Positions 1 through 9,710 of a stretch of 64,000 nucleotides of DNA are shown one piece after another (position 1 is the stretch's first letter; every line of letters starts with the position of its first letter). The position numbers and the translations under genes are program-made. The notes under the pieces are model-generated. The model saw only the letters and a list, made by a program, of their open reading frames with translations. It was not told where the DNA came from and made no database searches. This DNA comes from Salticus scenicus (lineage: Eukaryota > Arthropoda > Arachnida > Araneae > Salticidae), in NCBI GenBank assembly GCA_963930645.1, contig OZ005649.1, forward strand, positions 78,864,126 to 78,928,125. Reading direction: 5' to 3'.

Positions 1-133
1 CTTGTCGAATCATGTTCTCAATCGGACTAAGCACATGACTCAACAAGAAGTTATTTAACAAATCCGAATTAAGTGTGCTTTTTTAAGTAAGGGATTATCG
101 CTAGTGCTCGGATACTTTTGCTGACGACTGTAG
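1..133. repeat. Truncated terminal arm of a foldback MITE
   Basis: This stretch is a diverged copy of the right arm of the foldback element at 855-1148. Both share a block reading roughly TTATTTAACAAA, then GAAGTGT/AAGTGTGC, a T run, GCTAGTG.TCGGA and a terminal GACTGT. The copy is cut by the window start. It is followed at 134-158 by a TA microsatellite. Confidence 0.6.
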
Positions 134-854
134 GTATATATATATATATATATATATAATGAACGAAAAACAATTTACCAATAATAAATATAAAAGGATA
201 TTTTATAATTATATAAAATTTTAAGTTTCATTATATTCAGTAATAATTACAGATTTTTCGATACCTTTTAATTTTCAATCTAAACATTTATTACATACCC
301 TATTTTGTATTATATGTTATTATTATTTCTCTTATTTCCTAAATACTGTTTGTGCTTTATTTACAGTTTTTGTACTTTTTGTACAGGTCGATGACATGAA
401 CGCACATGGGAAGGTAAAGAGGCAGCAATTTTTATTTAGGATAGACTTTGGTACACAATACTTTTTAGTGCAAGGTCGTCAAAGAATGATATGAACAATT
501 ATATTCCATTTCATTTATAAATTGGACATTATTCTTCACAGAGCTTATAGTTTGTAAGTGTTGTAAGCAGATTTGTTGATATGTGTGAAAACTTCATCAA
601 TGTAACATATCAAAAATAGAAAAAAAAAAAAATACAAGAGAGTACTTAGAAAATAATGTAAGTATATTACAGCCACAATTGATGACAGACGGGCACGCGT
701 ACCTAAAACTTCAGAGTGGCGAAAATATTTCCTTTGAGATTAAAGGATAATTTATGATAGACAAAAACGGGTAATGGAATGTATTACTTCTTTTCCAAAA
801 TGATAAAGTGAAATTCATTAAATAACTTTTCTAGACAGTGGTTGGCGACACGTA
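134..854. other. AT-rich sequence without recognisable gene
   Basis: After a TA dinucleotide run (about 134-158) the interval is AT-rich with short A and T tracts. No ORF of note, RNA gene or repeat end was recognised. Confidence 0.5.
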
Positions 855-1148
855 CAGTCGGTAACAAAAATGTCCGAACACTAGCGAAAATTCCTATGTA
901 AAAAAAGTACACTTCATACGGTTTTGTTAAATAAATCCTTGTCGAATCCTGATCTTAGTCAGTCTAAGAACATGATTCGATAAGGATTTATTTAACAAAA
1001 CCGCATGAAGTGTCCTTTTTTTTAAGAACATGATTCGATTTGACTAAGAACATGATTCGATAAGGATTTATTTAACAAAACCGCATGAAGTGTACTTTTT
1101 TTTACATAGGAATTTTTGCTAGTGTTCGGACAGTTTTGTTACTGACTG
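855..1148. mobile_element. Foldback MITE with about 98-bp terminal inverted repeats, Tc1/mariner-like ends
   Basis: The left end begins CAGTCGGTAACAAAAATG after a TA at 853-854, and the right end closes with the reverse complement (GTTACTGACTG at about 1138-1148). The arms (about 855-952 and 1051-1148) match over nearly their whole length with few differences. The inner part of the right arm is duplicated in tandem with an 80-bp period (copies starting at 964 and 1044). There is no coding capacity. The CAGT ends and the TA at the left suggest a Tc1/mariner relative; no clean TA follows the right end, so the target duplication is not confirmed. Confidence 0.7.
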
Positions 1149-1168
1149 TTCTATAGTAAAGAGTAATT

Positions 1169-1483
1169 TTACATTAAAGTGATCATAGTAAGAATAGTGT
1201 AAGGGTAATTAAAAATGTTTTTCGCGAATTTGATGAATATCTTGACAGTACTGGTATTTGTCGAATGAAGAGAAGCAAAAATTGTTGTGAGATATTTAGG
1301 TAACCAATATGAAGCAGTACCTATATTAGAAATTAGGAGACGAAAATGAATATTAGTTTTGTGGATTTTTCTTAGATCAATTAAGAATTTTGGCACAATT
1401 AAGAATGCTCTAGGTTTTTTGCGTGTAAGGACGTGTGTGGAGGGAAAAAAAAAGTGGATTTTATTTTCAAAGTTGTTTGACAA
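1169..1483 (-). pseudogene. Penelope-like element reverse transcriptase fragment, decayed
   Basis: The 104-residue translation contains a run reading LRKIHKTNIHFR, then LLISNIGTASYWLPKYL, then STNTSTVKIFIKFAKNI. This corresponds to the fingers part of a Penelope-like RT (the LPKVHKP and RPIVSNIGTASY region, residues about 319-365 of the intact PLE protein encoded at 4802-7138), followed by the start of the block that precedes the SLDVKSLF motif. Upstream and downstream RT motifs, including the catalytic YVDD, are absent, so this is a short relic. It is clearly diverged from the intact element and so represents another PLE copy or family. No GIY-YIG part or hammerhead motif was seen nearby. 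Confidence 0.75.
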
Positions 1484-1903
1484 ATTTAATATGAATGTAC
1501 TGTTTTTTTATTAAGTTATTGCTTTTAAATTCTTTTAAACTTAACTTTAAAATTACATTTCTTTTAACGTGAAAGGTTGCAGTTTTGAGAATGTTGGCGA
1601 TGTTCTTAAAACTTGTTTGTTTTGGATAAGAAGTTCTAGCTCACTTGATCTGTATAGAAGTTTTAAGGCGATAACAACGCTAATCAGATAACCTAGCTTT
1701 TCCTACTGCCATGACTTTCCCAGATGAGCTAGAAAATAGCGGACACTGCGCCAGCTCTTATCGTATAGGAGTCTTACGCTGGGTCGTGGCGACATTCCAT
1801 TTTCTCAACCTTACAACTTGCACTGGGGAGTTTAGAAAGTGAAACATTTTTAACATGTTCGTCTCCCAGCGTGATTCGGCTGAATTTCTCGCCGCGCCCA
1901 TAT
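1484..1903. other. Unassigned sequence
   Basis: Mixed-composition DNA with a slightly GC-richer patch at about 1720-1900. No coding region or repeat boundary could be supported. Confidence 0.4.
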
Positions 1904-2076
1904 CAACACCTCCTGTAATAATGCCTCCGAGCTGAGCTTTACGTCATGGAAGATCGGCCGATTTTATCCAATCAACACTTCCTATGATACATGTTGGATC
2001 GTGGGGATTGGATGTAATCGGCCGATCTTCCGTGACGTAGAGCTCAGACCGGAGGCATTATTACAGGTGGTGTTGC
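1904..2076. repeat. Long inverted repeat (foldback) with about 70-bp arms
   Basis: The left arm (1904-1974) and right arm (2007-2076) are near-perfect reverse complements, including CACCTCCTGTAATAATGCC, the palindromic core GATCGGCCGAT and ATCCAATC, around a loop of about 32 bases. GC content is higher than in the surroundings. It looks like a foldback MITE; no target duplication was identified. Confidence 0.7.
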
Positions 2077-2587
2077 CCAAATCCGACCGCCGGAGCACCA
2101 GAATCTAAACAGAACGATAAGTGGAAATAGCAAGGATGCAACTGAAATAACTTTTCGAACATTCGATTCATTTCAAAGTATTTAGTTCCAAAATAGGGAG
2201 AGCGATAAGCTTTTCAGCCAGACTGCCTGGGATCTCACTGCAGTTATCCCAGATCCTTCATTCAGTCAAGAAGCATAGTTTTTTTGAGACGCACATCAGT
2301 GACTTTTTTATCCTCAAAATGTTCACTGGACGGCGTAAAACTATAATTGAAAGTGAGAAGAGTAGTGATGGCGAGGTAGTAAGCTTTAGAAGAAAAGGAT
2401 AAATAGGGTTTCATGGTATAATGTAATATGTTATACTAAATATAAATTAATAAATCGTGTAGTATAATGTGTATATTTTTAGTATTTTTATGTTGTATAT
2501 TCTATAGTTATATTTTAGTTCATGTTCCTTTATTTATTTATTTTATTTTATTATTATTTTTTTTTAAGAATCCAACTGAAAATCCCA

Positions 2588-2689
2588 TTAACTTGAACAA
2601 AAATAGCGTCACCCATATTTGGGTGATGGGGCCCCCACGGAAGCATACCCGTCACCAAGATATGGGTGACGCGGCGACGAACGTGTTAA
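2588..2689. mobile_element. Very short piggyBac-like MITE bounded by TTAA
   Basis: A TTAA at 2588-2591 and another at 2686-2689 bracket an inverted repeat whose arms read GCGTCACCCATATTTGGGTGA and the complement of TCACCAAGATATGGGTGACGC, about 26 bases apart. TTAA target duplications are the hallmark of piggyBac. The element is about 100 bp and cannot code for anything. Confidence 0.5.
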
Positions 2690-4507
2690 GGCAGTAATTG
2701 ACATTTTTATGTGAATTTTGAGCAAAATGCATTCGTTTAAATTTATTTTTTCTTTGAATAACACTAAATAAATTGTATATACTAGTCACGTTGAATTTGA
2801 TGCTGATATTATGACTAGACAATTGGTCGATTTTTAAACATGAGCGATAAGCCTAAAATATATTCAAAAATTTATATTTTCTTTCCCGTTAATTTTTCTG
2901 TAAAGATGACAAATAAAATAACTAAATTTCGTTAAATGATGATAATAATAATAATAATAATAATAATGATAATAATCTGTACATGATTTATTTATTTATT
3001 TTTTTTATGAAATATAAAATATCTATAAATAAACATAAAAGTATATGGTTTATTAGAAATCTATGAAACACAATGTATTACAATAATAAAAAGAAAGTTT
3101 TCCAACGATATCGATTTTATAAAGGAAATGAAAGCACGTTTCAAGTTAATCGGAGCATGAAGTTTTGTGAAATTAGTTTTCAAAAATCTCTTTTATTATT
3201 TTATTCATCAAAAATATCAACACATATTACGGTGATCAAAAGTTCAGGAACCAAATATTGCTTTTATCGTTTTTTTTTTTTTTTTTGTCTCTCTAATTTT
3301 TTTTTTTTTTTTTTTTTTTACATAAATGTATTTTTTTCCCTATACATGTGTTATTTAAGGTTGTACACGTCCTTAAAAAAAAAAAAAAAAAAAGATTTTT
3401 AAAGGTATATAAAACTTAGGGAAAAAAATTATATAACTAAGGAGTTTTATTTTAATTTATTTTATTTATTTATTTATTTATTTTAAGAAAACGTGATTCA
3501 TTTAAAAAAATAATAATAATAAACATATTTCCGGACCTCAATTGTATAAATTTATAAATTTTGAGTTTTCATACTTTTTTAAACATTAAATTCCATGTTA
3601 AACCGCTAAAAAAAAAAAAAAAAATCGAATTTTAATCGTAATACATTTCTAATTTAGTTTATGAAAGGGAGAATATCATTAAAAAAAAAAAAATTAAGAG
3701 CATAAAATAAATGACAAAAATTTAAAATAATAATAATAATAAATACATATTTTTAATGTACTAAAATCTACAATTCAGCAGATGTGGGTTTTATACAAGT
3801 ATGCACAACTTTGTCACAAATTATGATAGGCCGGTTAAAAAAAAAAAGAAAAAAGAAAAAAAAAAAAAAAGAAAAGAAAAGAAATTGAACTGTATTTAGG
3901 ATCTCAAGCCCTCAGACCTTCTTCTCTCTCAAGTGTGTTATAACTGGAACATTTACCGTCGTCGTAGTTATACAGGCTAGCAAAATGTCAGATCAATGGG
4001 ACGTCAGTAAGTGCGTTAAATATCGAAAAAATATTGAAATGGATGTGAGGTCGAAGACTCCCACCACTTAGTCCATTCGACCTTGAGAATGTAATATTCA
4101 CCGGGGTTACCCATGCATAAATAATTTCAGATAAATAGGATGATATAAAGTGTGTGGAAATCCAGTTGTTAAATTTGAACCACACAACATGAGCAACAAT
4201 CCAAACAAATTAAACTGTGTTTGCAAAAAATGAAATTTTTAGGTTTGAGCAATACGTAAACAAACAATATTCGAAAAGAAATAAATTCGAGTAAAATAGT
4301 CTGCGAAAACTGCGGAACCTGTGTATCTCACATTGTTATCTTTGATAATACATAGAGAGTTTAGTTAAATGTCTTTATTTGTATAGAAAAAAATAAATAT
4401 AAATATTCGATATTTCTCATAAAGCTATTTACTTGTTTCTCACTATTCTATAAAAAATTTAAAAGTTCTGTAAAGTCCATCCTTTTAATTATTATTATTA
4501 GTATTAT
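2690..4507. other. AT-rich interval with homopolymer tracts
   Basis: Contains long T runs (about 3270-3320), A runs (3374-3393, 3607-3624, 3838-3880), an ATA/AAT triplet run near 2940-2967 and TTTA repeats near 3455-3485. A less AT-rich patch at about 3900-4190 has an ATG in a good context at 3992 with a 27-codon frame, but nothing recognisable. Confidence 0.4.
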
Positions 4508-4549
4508 TATTACTTACAAGCTTTGAATAAACACCATAAAATGCAATAA

Positions 4550-4603
4550 ACTCGCAACAATTGTTTCGAGTCGAAAAAACACACGACCCTTCATCAGGCG
4601 AAT
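4550..4603 (-). ncRNA. Hammerhead ribozyme, PLE type (copy A-minus)
   Basis: On the minus strand, in order: stem I 5' strand AUUCGC, core CUGAUGA, stem II GGGUCG pairing with CGACUC around a U-rich loop (one extra A after the core), GAAA, a palindromic ACAAUUGU that would be stem III with no loop, U17, then stem I 3' strand GCGAGU. Cleavage is predicted between positions 4556 and 4555. Small hammerheads with almost no stem III are known in PLEs and cleave as dimers; the self-complementary stem III here fits that. Confidence 0.85.
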
Positions 4604-4801
4604 AAAGTAAGCACGAGTGCTGCAGTCAAAGCGGCAACGCACAAAATCGTATATAATGAAAAGAGAAACTTTATAAAGTAGAAAGTAAATATAACCACTG
4701 GTGTGAGTAGAATTATATAAGAAAACAAGAAAATAAATAAATGAGTGTGATTAAATATATAACAAAATCTAAAGATATCAAAAATTAAACGAAAATCTAA
4801 G

Positions 4802-7138
4802 TTACGTGAGTAATTTCCAAGCATCAGAGCAGAATGGAGTGGAAGAAATACCATTAACAAGATTTTTCGAATTTTTAAATATGAAAAAAGCTTCATGAAT
4901 ATCCAAATGGGAGGAACAGACAGGAGATGAAATTATGTTAGTTTTGGAAAAATCAAAACGATGACTTTGAGACCAGCAGTGGGAAGCAATAGAAGATTTG
5001 GTAATCTCTCCATTACGAACATTCCGACGGTGCTCATTTATTCTGTATTTCAAACGCCTTCTAGTTTGACCAATATAACCTAAGTTGCAGGACGAACACG
5101 GAATTAAATAAATTCCAGAACGGTTTTCGGTGGGAATGGGATCCTTAAGAGAAGATAATTTAATTTTATTGACGGGTTTGTAAATGACTTTGAAACCAAA
5201 CGGTGAAAGAATTTTAGAGATTTTAAAAGAGAGTGAAGAATAAAAAGGTAAAACAACTGGGATGAGACTGTGATCGTTTAATTTGGGAGCAGAACGTTTA
5301 GGATTCTTAAATTTATATAGAGCTTTATCGATAATAGATGGGTTATAGCCACGAGAGAGTGCAAGAGATTTTAAATAATTAATTTCTTTCGAAAGATTAG
5401 ACGGATCAGAACAAATGTGTAAGGCACAATAAACATAAGTGTAAAAAGCAGACATTTTTTGTTGAGGGGCGTGGTTAGAGAGAGCATGCGGTGGCAAAGA
5501 GACTGAGAATGGTTTTCTAAAAACCGTAGTTGAGAAACAATCCTTTTCTTTATTCACAAGAACGTCAAGGAAAGGCAAACAGCAATCTTGTTCAACCTCA
5601 AAAGTGAATTGAATGCATGGGTCAATCGAATTGACCAAAGAAAGTAAATTGGACAAATCGACATCAGGGGAGACAAGAACGAAAGTGTCATCCACATACC
5701 TAAACCAGTGAGGAAATTTATATACACCGAAGAGTTTTTCTTCAAAATAGTGCATATAAATGTCGCAAAGTAAAGGAGAGAGAGGACTACCCATGGCCAT
5801 GCCATCATTTTGGGAATAATAAGTCCCATTAAAAATGAAGGCAGTTTGCCTGATACACAAATGAACTAAATTAACAAGCTCCTCAATTTCAATAGAAGAA
5901 TAATGGAATTCACGTAGTCTTCTCTCTAAACAAACCAGAGCACCTTGAACCGGAACATTAGTAAAAAGTGATTTGACATCTAAAGAAATCATAGTATAGT
6001 TAGACGGAGAGATGCATTTAAGTTTGTCCACAAAATCATACGAGTTTTTTACAGTATGAAGATTAGTAGTAGTTAGATGAGAAAGAGAGTTTGAAAGAAA
6101 TCGAGCAAGATTATAAGAAGCCGTACCAATATTAGAGACAATAGGCCGAAAGCAGAGAGTGGGTTTATGAACTTTCGGAAGTGCATAAAAACGAGCACAA
6201 TTAGCAGCAGAAGGAATTACCATGCGTTTGATAAAATCATTAAGGATAACGGAATTTTTAACGTGGTATTTGACTTGATCAAGATGATCATTAGAAGGAT
6301 CTTTTTTAAGTTTCGAATAGGGACCTGAAGTAAGCAAGGACTCAACATGGGATATATAATCCCATTTGTTGAGTAGAACAGTTTGTCCCCCTTTATCAGC
6401 TCTTGTGACAATTAAATCCGGGGCGGAGTTTAATTCAGAGAGGGCAGATTTTTGAGAAGGAGTGAGGTTAGACTTTTGTGGAAGATTATTACTGGAAATA
6501 ATGTTAGATAAAACGAAACGAAGAGATTCTAACTGGCCTGGAGAAATTTTACTATTTTTAAAAGAATTTTCAATGGGAGCGTTCAAATCCGGAATGTTTG
6601 GTCTCGAAGTACGCGCAAAATTAAGACCCAAACTGAGTACGTCACGTTGAGCATTAGTCAGAACGTGGGAAGAGAGATTAACAACAGTGTTCTGAGCAAG
6701 AGGAGAAACGGGTGAAGTAAAGGAATTACTTTTAAGTAGATAATTAAATTTCTTATTTAAATTAGTTTGATGCCTAGAAGACTGGAACGTAATGTATGCG
6801 AAATTTCTTTTTTCAAAAGAAGAGAAATCATGAACAGAATTGCTAAGAGACAGATGTAAAGTATATAATTCAGACTCAATAGACGAGAGAGACTGTCGTA
6901 TATCCTGAATAATAGCCCTAAGAATGGCAAACTTACTCCTATTTAAAGCATTTTTAATGCGAAGAGAAGCAGGAAGATTATATTTAATGTCTATAAACTT
7001 AGGAATTATCTGAGCACGCTTACATCTAAGAAGAAAATTTAAGTGATTAAGAAAGCGAGAACGTTTCAAACGAAGATGTTTAAAACGATTAATCTCTGAA
7101 GAACTCATGCTAAAACATATACATGAAACAAATGTCAA
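4802..7138 (-). CDS. Penelope-like reverse transcriptase with C-terminal GIY-YIG endonuclease
   Basis: A 778-residue ORF without internal stops. PLE proteins copy element RNA into DNA at a target nicked by their own GIY-YIG nuclease. Visible motifs: VTRADKGG at about 244-251, ALPKVHKP at 319-326, SLDVKSLFTNVP at 385-396, AMGSPLSPLL at 448-457, the catalytic YVDD at 481-484 and LPFLDVLV at 521-528, which together form a PLE/TERT-type RT. The nuclease follows: SGIYLIPCSSC at 674-684, YIGQTRRRL at 688-696 and NEHRR at 701-705. The length is normal for a single-ORF PLE. The first Met lies at the inversion junction; the Met at residue 11 (7108) is an equally good start. The tail to the left carries a hammerhead. 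The frame looks capable of function; activity is not shown. Confidence 0.93.
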   Translation of the reverse strand: MTFVSCICFSMSSSEINRFKHLRLKRSRFLNHLNFLLRCKRAQIIPKFIDIKYNLPASLRIKNALNRSKFAILRAIIQDIRQSLSSIESELYTLHLSLSNSVHDFSSFEKRNFAYITFQSSRHQTNLNKKFNYLLKSNSFTSPVSPLAQNTVVNLSSHVLTNAQRDVLSLGLNFARTSRPNIPDLNAPIENSFKNSKISPGQLESLRFVLSNIISSNNLPQKSNLTPSQKSALSELNSAPDLIVTRADKGGQTVLLNKWDYISHVESLLTSGPYSKLKKDPSNDHLDQVKYHVKNSVILNDFIKRMVIPSAANCARFYALPKVHKPTLCFRPIVSNIGTASYNLARFLSNSLSHLTTTNLHTVKNSYDFVDKLKCISPSNYTMISLDVKSLFTNVPVQGALVCLERRLREFHYSSIEIEELVNLVHLCIRQTAFIFNGTYYSQNDGMAMGSPLSPLLCDIYMHYFEEKLFGVYKFPHWFRYVDDTFVLVSPDVDLSNLLSLVNSIDPCIQFTFEVEQDCCLPFLDVLVNKEKDCFSTTVFRKPFSVSLPPHALSNHAPQQKMSAFYTYVYCALHICSDPSNLSKEINYLKSLALSRGYNPSIIDKALYKFKNPKRSAPKLNDHSLIPVVLPFYSSLSFKISKILSPFGFKVIYKPVNKIKLSSLKDPIPTENRSGIYLIPCSSCNLGYIGQTRRRLKYRINEHRRNVRNGEITKSSIASHCWSQSHRFDFSKTNIISSPVCSSHLDIHEAFFIFKNSKNLVNGISSTPFCSDAWKLLT

Positions 7139-7866
7139 AACTTAAAGAAGGCGTTCGTCCGTGTTCGTCCTGCAACTTAGGTTATATTGGTCAAACTAGA
7201 AGGCGTTTGAAATTACCTTTTTATTCTTCACTCTCTTTTAAAATCTCTAAAATTCTTTCACCGTTTGGTTTCAAAGTCATTTACAAACCCGTCAATAAAA
7301 TTAAATTATCTTCTCTTAAGGATCCCATTCCCACCGAAAACCGTTCTGGAATTTATTTAATTCCGTGTTCGTCCTGCAACTTAGGTTATATTGGTCAAAC
7401 TAGAAGGCGTTTGAAATTACCTTTTTATTCTTCACTCTCTTTTAAAATCTCTAAAATTCTTTCACCGTTTGGTTTCAAAGTCATTTACAAACCAGTCAAT
7501 AAAATTAAATTATCTTCTCTTAAGGATCCCATTCCCACCGAAAACCGTTCTGGAATTTATTTAATTCCGTGTTCGTCCTGCAACTTAGGTTATATTGGTC
7601 AAACTAGAAGGCTTTTGAAATACAGAATAAATGAGCACCGTCGGAATGTTCGTAATGGAGAGATTACCAAATCTTCTATTGCTTCCCACTGCTGGTCTCA
7701 AAGTCATCGTTTTGATTTTTCCAAAACTAACATAATTTCATCTCCTGTCTGTTCCTCCCATTTGGATATTCATGAAGCTTTTTTCATATTTAAAAATTCG
7801 AAAAATCTTGTTAATGATATTTCTTCCACTCCATTCTTCTCTGATGCTTGGAAATTACTCACGTAA
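7123..7866 (+). pseudogene. Inverted PLE-A C-terminal fragment with triplicated GIY-YIG start
   Basis: Open for 247 residues on the plus strand, but it contains only the C-terminal part of the PLE-A protein: the linker before the nuclease and the GIY-YIG domain. The stretch from the PCSSCNLGYIGQTRR motif through the FKVIYKPVNKI linker is repeated in frame, so the GYIGQTRR motif appears three times and GIYLIPCSSC twice. The last copy continues into an entire C-terminus that differs from the full-length copy by few residues (for example LVND for LVNG, PFFS for PFCS). The RT is absent. The apparent ATG is junction sequence, so this is a truncated copy rather than a gene. Confidence 0.85.
7159..7620 (+). 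repeat. In-frame 204-bp tandem repeat within the PLE fragment
   Basis: CCGTGTTCGTCCTGC starts at 7159, 7363 and 7567, giving a 204-bp period (68 codons). There are two whole units and one partial unit. At each internal junction the TTGAAAT of the nuclease motif passes directly into TACCTTTTTATTC, which lies upstream in the normal order. This suggests template switching during reverse transcription or unequal exchange. Confidence 0.9.
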
Positions 7867-8064
7867 CTTAGATTTTCGTTTAATTTTTGATATCTTTAGA
7901 TTTTGTTATATATTTAATCACTCTCATTTATTTATTTTCTTGTTTTCTTATATAATTCTACTCACACCAGTGGTTATATTTACTTTCTACTTTATAAAGT
8001 TTCTCTTTTCATTATATATGATTTTGTGCGTTGCCGCTTTGACTGCAGCTCTCGTGCTTACTTT

Positions 8065-8118
8065 ATTCGCCTGATGAAGGGTCGTGTGTTTTTTCAACCC
8101 GAAACAATTGTTGCGAGT
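8065..8118 (+). ncRNA. Hammerhead ribozyme, PLE type (copy A-plus)
   Basis: Stem I 5' strand AUUCGC (8065-8070), CUGAUGA (8071-8077), an extra A, stem II GGGU (8079-8082) with ACCC (8097-8100), GAAA (8101-8104), palindromic stem III ACAAUUGU (8104-8111), U17 at 8112, and stem I 3' strand GCGAGU (8113-8118). Cleavage is predicted after 8112. All core residues are kept. Stem II differs from the minus copy at two bases but still pairs. Confidence 0.85.
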
Positions 8119-8161
8119 TTATTGCATTTTATGGTGTTTATTCAAAGCTTGTAAGTAATAT

Positions 8162-8244
8162 TTTTTACAACACCAATTTTGTGGTGCTTTTTTATTAAAT
8201 ATTAGTATTATTATATAAATTAATATTATTACACATTTTTTTTT

Positions 8245-8288
<44 letters not shown>

Positions 8289-8557
8289 GTAACTTTCCAA
8301 AATGTGGAGTACTTTGGTTTTCTATGTTAGACCATATTATGCTAAAATTTGAAGTTACAATATACATATCATCCAATTCTCTAAATAAACAAATTTCTTT
8401 TGTATTTAATAATAAACATATTTTTTATGATCAACGAAACATGTTAAACTAATTGTCATCGATGCTAATTGACATAGCTGGACATATGAAAATAAACATT
8501 ATTGCTATTTTTTTTCTCATTAGCATGTAGGTCCGACTATATACATGTTAAGAATTA
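8162..8557. other. AT-rich interval with long T run
   Basis: Contains a T tract at about 8237-8286 and otherwise unremarkable AT-rich DNA. No gene seen. Confidence 0.4.
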
Positions 8558-9598
8558 CAGTCGAATCCGCTTAAACGAAAACCTACCGTTCCAACTATAT
8601 TAATTCGATTAAGCGGGGTATTCGATTATGCGGGGAAGACTGGAAGCGCAAATACATGTTTAACAAGAGTGATTTTATGCTTACATGAAAAGATAAATTA
8701 TCGATACCTCTTTCTTATTTAAATATTTATCTAAAATTTTACTAAGTTAAAATATTATAGTAATTTATATATGCAATTAATGCTAGAATAAATACAAAAT
8801 AAATAAAGTATACTTACAATTAAAAACAAAAAAAAATGTTATTGATTATTTTGACATAGACTTAACTGAACATTTTTTCGATTTCTTTTTCTAAAGCACA
8901 TAAACAGATTATAATCGCTTCGATGAGAAACAAAATTACGATGAATAATATTTGATTTATATAAGGATTTTGCAACTTCACTGTAATCTTTCGTTGGAGG
9001 CGGATTTGCTTGTTCTTCTTTATCACTTTCATTTAAAGATTTTATTGAAAGATTAATCTTTGTATCTCTTTCTGTTTCTTCATCTTTATCCACCATTTAT
9101 GAGTTCATAAAGTTATATTTCAATCGTCTGAAAACTTAAAAAAATTGTGATTTCTGATTCCTGCAGATCATTTGCATTTTAATTTCTAATTTCATCATCA
9201 GTTGCTGATTTTATAAATTTATTTTAGCACCAATTTTTATCACCTCGGCCGGAATACTGTCTCATGTTTAAAGGTCGTTAGCTATGTAAGGTTTTTAAAA
9301 GAAGAACGGTTTATTTTATTTTATTTTATTTTTTAATTTTTTTAATTAATTAATTTTATTTATTTATTTATTTATTTATTTATTGAGAATGAGAGGAAAA
9401 ATCGGCTGAGAAATAGAGAAATTTTATTTAAGAAACGTCGAGTGTTTATGCGATTAAGCGGGGTGGCTTTGTAAAAAATATTTCTTTAAGCGAGGAAATT
9501 TAATATTACTTCTATGGGGGAAAAATGGGTTCTATCACTTTATGTTCTTATAAGCGGGGTATTCGATTATCCGTTACCCGATTAAGTGGGAGCGACTG
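8558..9598. mobile_element. Tigger/pogo-like DNA transposon, probably non-autonomous
   Basis: The left end CAGTCGAATCCGCTTAA follows a TA (8556-8557), and the right end TTAAGTGGGAGCGACTG precedes a TA (9599-9600); the ends are imperfect inverted repeats. Subterminal repeats of the type GATTAAGCGGGGT and GCGGGGTATTCGATTAT occur at both sides (8611-8640, 9450-9465, 9553-9575). These features resemble pogo/Tigger elements of the Tc1/mariner superfamily. The interior holds TTTA microsatellite (9305-9383) and one 85-residue minus-strand ORF, with no recognisable DDE transposase. Confidence 0.7.
8839..9096 (-). pseudogene. Unrecognised 85-residue ORF inside the Tigger-like element
   Basis: Begins MVDKDEETERDTKINLSIKS and is acidic in its first third, then basic. 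It shows no DDE or helix-turn-helix motif. Since pogo/Tigger transposases often end in an acidic tail, it may be a 3' remnant of one, but I cannot show homology and it may be chance. Confidence 0.2.
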
Positions 9599-9710
9599 TA
9601 CTAAGTCATCGGATTTCATATTCAGGCACACTGGCACAATCGGCAAAACAAATATCTGAATCACTAGGCACGCTATTCCTTCTTTGATAGTTTTTCCATT
9701 TTGTAATCTA

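Larger units (their letters stand above)
4508..7150 (-). mobile_element. Penelope-like element A, full-length copy
   Basis: A Penelope-like retroelement read on the minus strand, comprising the intact RT/GIY-YIG ORF, a 3' untranslated tail and a hammerhead ribozyme motif in the tail. The 3' terminus is defined by comparison with the inverted copy on the right: the two share sequence up to TATTACTTAC (4508-4517 and its complement at 8151-8160), after which they diverge. The 5' end lies at the head-to-head junction near 7140-7158. A full element joined to an inverted, 5'-truncated copy of itself is a known arrangement for Penelope elements. The two copies differ at few positions, indicating recent insertion. 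Confidence 0.9.
7151..8161 (+). mobile_element. Penelope-like element A, inverted 5'-truncated copy
   Basis: Plus-strand copy of the 3' third of the PLE, head to head with the full-length copy. It contains the GIY-YIG fragment, the 3' untranslated tail (7867-8150) and a hammerhead. It matches the complement of 4508 to about 5252 almost base for base, apart from the added 204-bp tandem units. Its function, if any, would be that of the inverted pseudo-terminal repeat typical of PLE insertions. Confidence 0.88.

Noticed and set aside
3992..4075. Short ORF with good ATG context in a less AT-rich patch
   Set aside because: 27 codons, no splice structure or recognisable motif; a host exon cannot be supported.
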